This document shows, piece after piece, positions 32,819 to 38,315 of a DNA stretch of 38,315 nucleotides; the first letter of the stretch is position 1; the number at the start of each line of letters is the position of its first letter. The DNA lies in NCBI GenBank assembly GCA_018821305.1, contig JAHJMN010000087.1, positions 1 through 38,315 on the forward strand. Direction: 5' to 3'. The notes below the pieces were generated by a model. It ran no database searches. It was not told the DNA's origin and saw nothing but the letters and a program-made list of their open reading frames with translations. The DNA comes from Myxococcota bacterium. GTDB taxonomy: Bacteria; Myxococcota_A; Polyangia; HGW-17. A program made the position numbers and the translations under genes.

Positions 32819-33973
32819 TTAGAATCGCGCCGTAATGCCGATGCTGAAGAGATTGATATCCTTGTTCAGGGTAAGCTCAGTGCCGTTTGCAGCAAAAGCT
32901 TTGTCTTCAAAGTAGAAAGACTTGAGGAAACCGGCATTGACGTCCAATTTTTCGTTTAAAGAATACTTGAGTCCAACACCGATTGAGATCGCATCAAGCG
33001 CAGGTTTTTTATAATCATATGAATTTTTATCCGCTCCGGCACCGGTGTAAAGAAGTCCACCACTGAAGGCAAATTGCCTGTTCAGGCGGAATTCAGCACT
33101 GACGGCGACTTCAAAACCAGTCTTGATTTTATCTTCAAGGCCTTCCCAATCGGCCATTTTATTAAGGTAGACATTTGCAGCAAACTCGAGTTTTATTTTC
33201 CTGATTCCTGTCCATACGAAACCTACGCTGACTACGGGAGGAAGATCTTCACGGTATGGTTCTGTAGCGCCGCCACCACCTTCATCTTCAAACTCAAGAA
33301 TGGTAGCATGTTCATATTTAAGGGAAAAATGCAGTTTATCCATGACTTTCCAGTTGAATGAGAGAATTCCAGTGAAGCCCTGAGCATTACTTTCGTAATC
33401 GGAAATATAAATTCCACCGGTAATTGGTCCTACTTTAACGGTTTTATGGGCGTATATTCCCCGAAGACCAATACCAATACTCATATTCTGGTTTAAACGG
33501 AAAGCTCCACCTAAAGTAAGTGCATAGTGCCCCGTAAAACCTTCTACGGGAACAGCAACATCGCTTGGAGGAAACAGAGTATCTGCAATGCCGTCTTTAT
33601 AATCAAGTGTTCCGCCACCCGCAGGAACTGTAAACGCTCCATATACAGCGAATCTTCCAAGATTATGTACTGCAAACAGAGATGGGAAAAGGAATACAGG
33701 CTTGTCATCGGTAAAAGTAAATGAATCACTTTTATGCGAATATTTTTTAAAAATAAACTGGTTTCCAACGGCGATTATGGTGCCTTCCGGGAGGAAGACT
33801 ATTCCCGCGGGGTTGTAATGAGCAATGTCTGCTCCATCCGTTGAACCGTTTCGGGTGAGAGTGCGGGCATATTCCGGACTGAGGTTTGAATTATGAATGA
33901 TTCCACCGGCAAAAACCGAAGAGGAAAAGCCCATAATAAGTGTCATTGAAAGAACTGAAAATAATTTTTTCAT
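32819..33973 (-). CDS. OmpP1/FadL-family outer-membrane transport protein
   Basis: A 384-residue porin-like protein: signal peptide ending SSSVFA-G, then the FadL family start with the N-P-A-G block (AHYNPAGIVFLPEGT) and an L-G-x-x-G/A-x-Y strand series, ending in a Phe (NLFSIGITARF), the outer-membrane insertion signal. The family forms a 14-strand barrel that lets hydrophobic compounds such as long-chain fatty acids or aromatics through; the substrate is unknown. GGAG is 5 bases before the ATG. A 21-base near-palindrome is centred 44 bases upstream of the start (34007-34027). Confidence 0.9.
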   Translation of the reverse strand: MKKLFSVLSMTLIMGFSSSVFAGGIIHNSNLSPEYARTLTRNGSTDGADIAHYNPAGIVFLPEGTIIAVGNQFIFKKYSHKSDSFTFTDDKPVFLFPSLFAVHNLGRFAVYGAFTVPAGGGTLDYKDGIADTLFPPSDVAVPVEGFTGHYALTLGGAFRLNQNMSIGIGLRGIYAHKTVKVGPITGGIYISDYESNAQGFTGILSFNWKVMDKLHFSLKYEHATILEFEDEGGGGATEPYREDLPPVVSVGFVWTGIRKIKLEFAANVYLNKMADWEGLEDKIKTGFEVAVSAEFRLNRQFAFSGGLLYTGAGADKNSYDYKKPALDAISIGVGLKYSLNEKLDVNAGFLKSFYFEDKAFAANGTELTLNKDINLFSIGITARF

Positions 33974-34284
33974 ATTGCTCCTTTTTCTAAAAGTTCCTGC
34001 ATTATTTTATGACGCAGTGCGTTATAAATCATTGAAATTACTAAATATTGGGTTTGCCAACCGAAAATTGCACCCATCAGGCAAACAAGTATTCCGCAGG
34101 CAGATCTTCATTAAATTACTGCATGGGAGTAAATGCATTGTCGCTTTCAAGTCAATAGAAAAAGATCATGGGGAAAACCAGAATTCCAAACGAACGTAAC
34201 TATTAGAGATTTTTAGGTTTTAACGCATTGTGTCAAGCATTCGAAATGCTTTGAGAAAAGGTTCACAGAAGAGGAAACAGGCCG
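33974..34284. other. Upstream region of the FadL-family gene, otherwise featureless
   Basis: This 311-base gap holds the near-palindrome at 34007-34027 and a small hairpin AAGCATT-CGA-AATGCTT (34235-34251) without a T-run on either strand. A plus-strand open frame of about 100 codons runs across its left part but begins inside the FadL-family gene and has no ribosome site, so it is not called. Confidence 0.5.
34007..34027. promoter_or_regulatory. 21-bp near-perfect palindrome upstream of the FadL-family gene
   Basis: The left arm TTATGACGCA and the right arm TGCGTTATAA are inverted copies at nine of ten positions around a central G. It lies 34-54 bases upstream of the start codon, with AT-rich TAAAAT-like sequence overlapping its start-proximal side, so it may be the operator of a repressor. 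No regulator gene is adjacent. Confidence 0.5.
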
Positions 34285-34320
34285 AAATCCTTCGCCAAGC
34301 GAATTACAGGACACGAACTA
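34285..34320 (+). repeat. Type B repeat, right-end remnant
   Basis: These 36 bases match the right end of the type B copy at 32431-32466 with one difference (CTTCGCGAAG to CTTCGCCAAG). The rest of the element is absent. The last 17 bases form the 3' end of the GNAT-YoaP coding sequence, including its stop codon. Confidence 0.8.
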
Positions 34321-35068
34321 ACTGTTCTTTCAGGACGGGAAGCAGGTCTTTTTCCAGAAGGTAGTGATAACCAAGAAGTTTTCCATTTAAAACAAGTGCA
34401 AATGAACCGTAGGGCGTAGGCGAAAGATTTACTATATCTTCACGGGTTTCAAGTTTTACCGTGCGAACGGGAAAACCAACTTTTTCGGCAGTCTGGGTAG
34501 CTATCAATTCAGCGTCGTGTACGTAGGGACACTGATCCGAAGTGTAAATGGTCAATCCTTCAGGGTAGCCAGTCTTTTTCTTCCACTCCCCGCAGAAAAC
34601 GGGGTTTTCGCAGGGTTTGAACTTTATTACCCACAGGGAAAACGGAAATTCTTCGGAAACACACTCGAAACCATTTTTCTTAAAAATACTACTTCCATGA
34701 AGCCAGTTTCCCTCACTGGAGAGAGTAACAACGCCCTTCATTCCTGCATTGCGGGCGTCTTCAATACAGGCATCAAGGAGCAGTTTTCCCGACCCTTTCC
34801 CCTTGCTTTTGCCCACAACCCACAAACAGTGGATAAACATGAATCCATCAGCATTTACGGCACGGAAGGCATATTCTCCAGGTATATACTCAATAAAGCC
34901 CCTGTCCGGCAGTTTAAGCATTTTTATCCGGAGCCCTTCGGTCATTCTGTCCTTAAGCCAGCGCATTTTTTTTGCATAACCAGGAGCTTTTTTCTTGCTC
35001 ATAAAACAGAAAAAACCTGTTTTATCAACATTTTCAAGCGTAACATCAACTATTTCCGGACCAGACAT
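34304..35068 (-). CDS. GNAT acetyltransferase with C-terminal YoaP domain
   Basis: A 254-residue cytoplasmic protein. The N-terminal GNAT fold covers about 40-150, with the acetyl-CoA loop VVGKSKGKGSGKLLLDACIE and the motif B strand F-K-K-N-G-F-E. The C-terminal YoaP-type, thioredoxin-like domain (about 170-250) has IYTSDQCPYVHD and S-P-T-P-Y-G-S-F-A-L-V-L-N-G-K-L. YoaP-like proteins have no firmly known substrate. The C-terminus (VRVL plus stop TAA at 34304-34306) is encoded by the type B repeat remnant, so the last residues were probably replaced by the insertion. It is on the same strand as the lipoprotein gene upstream (84 bases apart). Confidence 0.88.
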   Translation of the reverse strand: MSGPEIVDVTLENVDKTGFFCFMSKKKAPGYAKKMRWLKDRMTEGLRIKMLKLPDRGFIEYIPGEYAFRAVNADGFMFIHCLWVVGKSKGKGSGKLLLDACIEDARNAGMKGVVTLSSEGNWLHGSSIFKKNGFECVSEEFPFSLWVIKFKPCENPVFCGEWKKKTGYPEGLTIYTSDQCPYVHDAELIATQTAEKVGFPVRTVKLETREDIVNLSPTPYGSFALVLNGKLLGYHYLLEKDLLPVLKEQLVRVL

Positions 35069-35107
35069 GTAACTCCTGCTTTTACTTTTTTAGAAATCAA
35101 TCTTTAT

Positions 35108-35155
35108 GTTCTGAATAGCATATTTTCTTAAACATGCTATTAAGGCCACGAACTA
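35108..35155 (+). repeat. Type A repeat, right-end remnant
   Basis: TTCTGAATAGCAT...TTTCTTAAACATGCT matches the first hairpin of type A, followed directly by a shortened end CCACGAACTA (35146-35155); the second hairpin and part of the outer box are deleted. Its CTA (35153-35155) is the TAG stop of the lipoprotein gene on the minus strand. Confidence 0.7.
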
Positions 35156-35581
35156 ATTTACGTTGTACTGGCATGTCCACTTATCGGATTTTTTACTGCA
35201 GAGGATTCCTATGCCATTTTTGTGTGTTTCGATGAGTTTTTCTCCCACAGCTTTAACGAGTTCAGCCTGAATTTCAGGTTTAAGAGCCCCACTTTTAACT
35301 GTACAGGCGATTTCTTTGTCTTTTTTACAACTTACGGACATCCTTGCCTGCTGACCTTCAAAAAGGGCGTTGGTCTGACCTCCGGCGTGTGTAACTTTTT
35401 CTAAAATTGCATCCGGGATGGTAATGTCCTTCCATTCCACTTTGCCGGGAGCTTTTTTGTCCGGCCCTGCCTTTTTTGCTACCTGATCTTTATTCTTTGC
35501 TTCATCGGGAGTGGATTTCTTTTTTTCTCCGCAACCCGTTGATAACAAAAACATCATTGATAATATTGTAAATATACGCAT
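35153..35581 (-). CDS. Small lipoprotein of unknown function
   Basis: A 142-residue lipoprotein: signal peptide ending LLSTGC, a Lys-rich spacer (about 18-45), then a compact domain with four cysteines in the patterns V-S-C-K-K, I-A-C-T-V, I-L-C-S-K-K and W-T-C-Q-Y, likely two disulfides, after the block KVEWKDITIPDAILEKV. No family recognised. Layout (Lys-rich linker then small Cys domain) resembles the lipoprotein at 26660. The stop codon TAG is provided by a type A repeat remnant. It is divergent from the large lipoprotein gene at 35697, 115 bases away. Confidence 0.78.
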   Translation of the reverse strand: MRIFTILSMMFLLSTGCGEKKKSTPDEAKNKDQVAKKAGPDKKAPGKVEWKDITIPDAILEKVTHAGGQTNALFEGQQARMSVSCKKDKEIACTVKSGALKPEIQAELVKAVGEKLIETHKNGIGILCSKKSDKWTCQYNVN

Positions 35582-35696
35582 TTTTATAACTCCTGAAACG
35601 GTAAAGGTTATCCAATAAAAACTTTTTTAAGCGATATTATTATATGTTATACTTCTTTGCTGTAAATCAATTTTTTATGATGAGTGGAGTTTATAA

Positions 35697-38003
35697 ATGC
35701 TGAAGTTAAAAATTTTCACAATACTGACCCTGATATTCACAATTTCCTGTGCAGGAAGCACTAAATCTGAACCGGATCTATGCGGAAATACAATAATTGA
35801 CGTTGGAGAAGAATGTGAACCTGATTTGCAGAATAGTTTTTCCTGTGAGGATATGGGGTATCACAGTGGAATACTCGTCTGTAAAGATGACTGTACTTTC
35901 GATATTTCGGACTGCGTGGCTTCAGGAAAGTGCCCTGACGGCATCGTTAACGGCAACGAAGACTGCGATGGCAACGAAACCGTCACCACCACATGTGAAC
36001 AAGCGGGATACGGTGAAGGAACCGTTTCATGTACAGCATCGTGCAGATTTGACTACTCAACTTGCAGTGCAGCTCCCGTTTGTGGCAACGGAGAAGTAGA
36101 ATCACCCGCAGAAGAATGTGATGACCAGAACTCCACTTCCAACGACGGATGTACTGACTGTTTTGTCGAAGCAGGTTGGGCATGCGATAATTCTTCCGGG
36201 GCATCCGTTTGCATGCGTGTTCCCGACCAACCGGTAATTGAAGGTGAATCCAGTGCCGGACACCTGGATTTATTATGGCAATGGGATATGCCCGCTTATA
36301 CTTCCTATTTTGAATACCGTGTAAATAGCGGATCTGAAACTCAGACTGCGGAAAACACTTATACTGTATCCGTTCCTGCTGAAGGAAACTACGTTATTGA
36401 GGTCCGGGCCTGCAATGAAATTGATTTCTGCAGTGATTTTGCATCATTCACGACCGTTGTCGAGTATTTTGGTTCTGCTCTATCCCCCGTCTGGAGAGGA
36501 TCTTCACGTCAAAATCTTACAACATCGCCACTTGGAAACACCGTTCCACTGAGCTGTCATAATTGTTATAATGGGCCATCAAACGAGGTATTTACCGAGG
36601 CTCAGGCTCTTGCAAAAATCTCTAACGCCCTTTCCCGCGAAGCAGATCTCATCGAACTTGATATTGCCACGGATGGAAACAACGTTTGCGTTTATCATGG
36701 AGATCCTGCTTCCTGCAGTTCCTACCCACTTCTAGAAGGAATTTTATCCGACGTAACTTTCCGTTCTTCCGATGCCATGCTGTTTATTGAGGTAAAAGAA
36801 GGAAACCAGCCTCCCGCGACCTTTGCCCAGATGGTTTTAGATATCCTTGATGCAAACCGTAATTATGTGAGAAACGGAAGACCCCTTTATTTTCGCGCTT
36901 TTGCATCGGGAATTCCCTACCTGCAAGCGATTCAGTCTGCTCTTTCTAATTATCCATTTATAAAAAATTATGTAAAGTTTGCCGTGCTTTACGGCCAGAA
37001 CGCCTATAGTGATGTTGCTCAGTTTCAGGCACAGATTGTTTCCGACGTTGCGGGAAACGGATTTCAAATGGTAGAATTCGAGTATCGTCAGAAACATCTT
37101 ACAGGCCTTGCTGCTTTCGCCCGCAGCCTCGGACTTGGTGTTGGGGTCTATACTGTCCCGGGTTCTTTTGGTGAAGTTTTTCTTGCATCACTACGTGAAG
37201 AAGTCGACGAAATTACAGTAGAGTATCGCATTGATCAGGCTCGAAGTGTTGTTGAAGATAAGAATCTTCATGCGTATATCAACACAGCTTTTTGCGCCAG
37301 CGCATCTGATACGAGTGTCAATGTTTTTTCCAATACAGGAACAATTTCAACATCGTCAGTTGCGGTAAATACGCTGCCAACGGCATCTCTTTATGGCACT
37401 CCCGCACTGCATTTTGATCCACAGGGCGAAGATCGCTACGGTTGCAGCCTTGATTATCGATCTTCCGCTGGAATGACAAGCCGTGCTCTCAACCTCGGAA
37501 CGCACACACCGACTGCGGGAAGCGGATTTCTTATAACAGCCTACGTTAATTTTGATGTTATCGGTACTCTCACTGGAACTATGGCCATTATAAACAGTGC
37601 TGAGGCCGGTGGATTTGCGCTGGAGCTCTACAACGACGGAGCTTCAACATACCTGAGGTTCGGTGTTCACGTTAACGGGTCATACCGTTATCATTCCTAC
37701 AATACTTCCGCCACGGGACTTTCTTCCCCCAATGCGAGCATAAACGGTGCTGACGGATACTGGCTCGTGGGAGCGTATGATGGGGACGGCGGTGTATACC
37801 TTTGGATTGACAATTCTATTTCAGGCTCCGGAGGTTCATTTACCGGAGATGTAACAAATCCCGGTGTAACTACCCTCGGAGGTGCGGATCCTCAACCAGC
37901 TGATGCACTCAAAGCTCGCTTTTTCTTTGATGGTTTGATCCAGCAGTTAAGTGTTCAGCGATGGGGAGACCACAGTTTTACCGGTTCGACTGTAAATGAT
38001 TAG
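35697..38003 (+). CDS. Multidomain lipoprotein: Cys-rich repeats, FnIII-like, GDPD-like phosphodiesterase, LamG-like
   Basis: A 768-residue lipoprotein (Cys 18). Order: Cys-rich modules at about 29-172 (CGNTIIDVGEEC, C-P-D-G-I-V-N-G-N-E-D-C-D, and a classical CGNGEVESPAEECDDQN...NDGCTDC); FnIII-like strands at about 178-253; a GDPD/PLC-like TIM-barrel region at about 275-525 with H288, ELD (320-322), HGD (334-336) and IEVK (364-367) in the positions of the family's H, E-x-D, H-D and E-x-K; and a LamG-like jelly roll at about 555-765. It is predicted to bind a surface ligand and perhaps cleave phosphodiesters. GGAG is 7 bases before the ATG. A type C repeat starts 2 bases after the stop. Confidence 0.82.
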   Translation: MLKLKIFTILTLIFTISCAGSTKSEPDLCGNTIIDVGEECEPDLQNSFSCEDMGYHSGILVCKDDCTFDISDCVASGKCPDGIVNGNEDCDGNETVTTTCEQAGYGEGTVSCTASCRFDYSTCSAAPVCGNGEVESPAEECDDQNSTSNDGCTDCFVEAGWACDNSSGASVCMRVPDQPVIEGESSAGHLDLLWQWDMPAYTSYFEYRVNSGSETQTAENTYTVSVPAEGNYVIEVRACNEIDFCSDFASFTTVVEYFGSALSPVWRGSSRQNLTTSPLGNTVPLSCHNCYNGPSNEVFTEAQALAKISNALSREADLIELDIATDGNNVCVYHGDPASCSSYPLLEGILSDVTFRSSDAMLFIEVKEGNQPPATFAQMVLDILDANRNYVRNGRPLYFRAFASGIPYLQAIQSALSNYPFIKNYVKFAVLYGQNAYSDVAQFQAQIVSDVAGNGFQMVEFEYRQKHLTGLAAFARSLGLGVGVYTVPGSFGEVFLASLREEVDEITVEYRIDQARSVVEDKNLHAYINTAFCASASDTSVNVFSNTGTISTSSVAVNTLPTASLYGTPALHFDPQGEDRYGCSLDYRSSAGMTSRALNLGTHTPTAGSGFLITAYVNFDVIGTLTGTMAIINSAEAGGFALELYNDGASTYLRFGVHVNGSYRYHSYNTSATGLSSPNASINGADGYWLVGAYDGDGGVYLWIDNSISGSGGSFTGDVTNPGVTTLGGADPQPADALKARFFFDGLIQQLSVQRWGDHSFTGSTVND

Positions 38004-38005
38004 AC

Positions 38006-38130
38006 CCAATGCTGATCGGTTAGTGAAATTTGGAAAGAAATAATTAATAAATACAACATCGTATAATAATTACAGGAAAACAGCAAGTCAGGAAAACAGG
38101 GACAGCAGCAGGGCGTTTACTTTGAAGGTT
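38006..38130 (+). repeat. Type C element, left part, truncated or interrupted
   Basis: The sequence from CCAATGCTGATCGGTTAG (38006-38023) onward matches 32470-32593 with about four differences over 124 bases, up to GTTTACTTTGAAGGT (38115-38129), where the match stops abruptly inside the 40-base core. Confidence 0.85.
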
Positions 38131-38315
38131 GGGCTTAATTTATTGATTGAATGAGCCGCCATTACATGGCTTGTGGGTTCGGTGCATTTTACCCATGGGT
38201 TCAGATGCGTTGCATCCCTCACCCCTGGCTACTCCAAGATAGTGTCATTTCATGACGAGCGGGTTCTGGGCCTTGCCGGCCCATCACCCTTGACTAAAAA
38301 GCCAGCGTTTATTCG
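38131..38315. other. Sequence of different character abutting a broken repeat
   Basis: The last 185 bases have a visibly higher G+C content and different word use than the rest (for example GGGCCTTGCCGGCCCATCACCC) and start exactly where the type C repeat is interrupted. No reading frame in them looks like a known protein. They may be the edge of another inserted element or repeat that continues beyond the window. Confidence 0.4.

Noticed and set aside
33897-34199. 100-codon plus-strand open frame reaching into the gap upstream of the porin gene
   Set aside because: Starts inside the porin signal-peptide region on the opposite strand, with no ribosome site or recognisable protein features.
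34235-34251. Hairpin AAGCATT-CGA-AATGCTT as a rho-independent terminator
   Set aside because: No T-run follows on either strand.
34517-35131. 204-codon plus-strand open frame
   Set aside because: Antisense to the GNAT-YoaP gene, whose motifs are clear on the minus strand.

Overview
The window looks like a chromosomal segment of a low-GC, Gram-negative, probably anaerobic bacterium related to the Myxococcota/'deltaproteobacterial' assemblage. Evidence: about a dozen type II signal-peptide lipoproteins, outer-membrane beta-barrel candidates (one of the FadL/OmpP1 family), myxobacterial-style Cys-rich repeats (C-G-N/D-G...E-x-C-D), EGF-like modules, an ORP-like cluster of ferredoxin/P-loop ATPases with NifX-like proteins, and formate-tetrahydrofolate ligase. 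The lineage is an inference; there is no rRNA or tRNA in the window.

Layout. 1-2643 (+): inositol-monophosphatase-family enzyme, PAS-GGDEF diguanylate cyclase, small Cys-rich DUF6485-like protein and a Big_5-like lipoprotein, closely spaced. 2957-5517 (+): a two-gene lipoprotein module (EGF/KPVIYLYP protein plus Cys-rich propeller-like protein). 5873-11033 (-): thioredoxin reductase, 6-phosphofructokinase, MscS channel, MFS transporter. 11767-13927 (+): two unrecognised envelope proteins. 13953-20885 (-): envelope-protein genes, a DTW-domain tRNA modification enzyme, the second copy of the two-gene lipoprotein module, and a barrel protein coupled to an EEP-family lipoprotein. 20966-24172 (-): ORP-like Fe-S/P-loop ATPase cluster with a readable promoter and repeated operator-like boxes. 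24400-26483 (-): DUF3467, mltG, ruvX and a PHA-system-family protein, mostly with overlapping ends. 26660-30283 (+): lipoprotein, triple-PASTA membrane protein, divergent DUF2723-like membrane protein. 30286-31956 (-): fhs. 32819-38003: FadL-family porin, GNAT-YoaP protein, lipoprotein (all -), then a large GDPD-like/LamG lipoprotein (+).

The most unusual content is between the genes. Nearly every long gap holds members of a dispersed repeat family, 146-211 bp when complete, whose ends are inverted copies of TAGTT[A/C][C/G]TGTCCTG. Type A copies (16-172, 11116-11272, 27219-27375) are each exactly 157 bp; type B copies (2793-2939, 11275-11485, 32321-32466) differ inside but share the same three-box layout and contain a hairpin with a compensated base change. 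Decayed or solitary ends sit directly on gene ends, and in at least four genes the repeat supplies the stop codon. A second element (32470-32774) has 18-bp imperfect terminal inverted repeats and an 8-bp flanking duplication, and is inserted beside a type B copy; relatives lie at about 5540-5847, 11487-11650 and 38006-38130. No transposase is encoded in the window, so these look like non-autonomous (MITE-like) elements mobilised from elsewhere.

The best candidate for an undescribed protein system is the duplicated lipoprotein pair (2957-5517 and 15333-17815). Both copies keep gene order, the 4-bp gene overlap, and the same difference in the residue after the lipobox cysteine.
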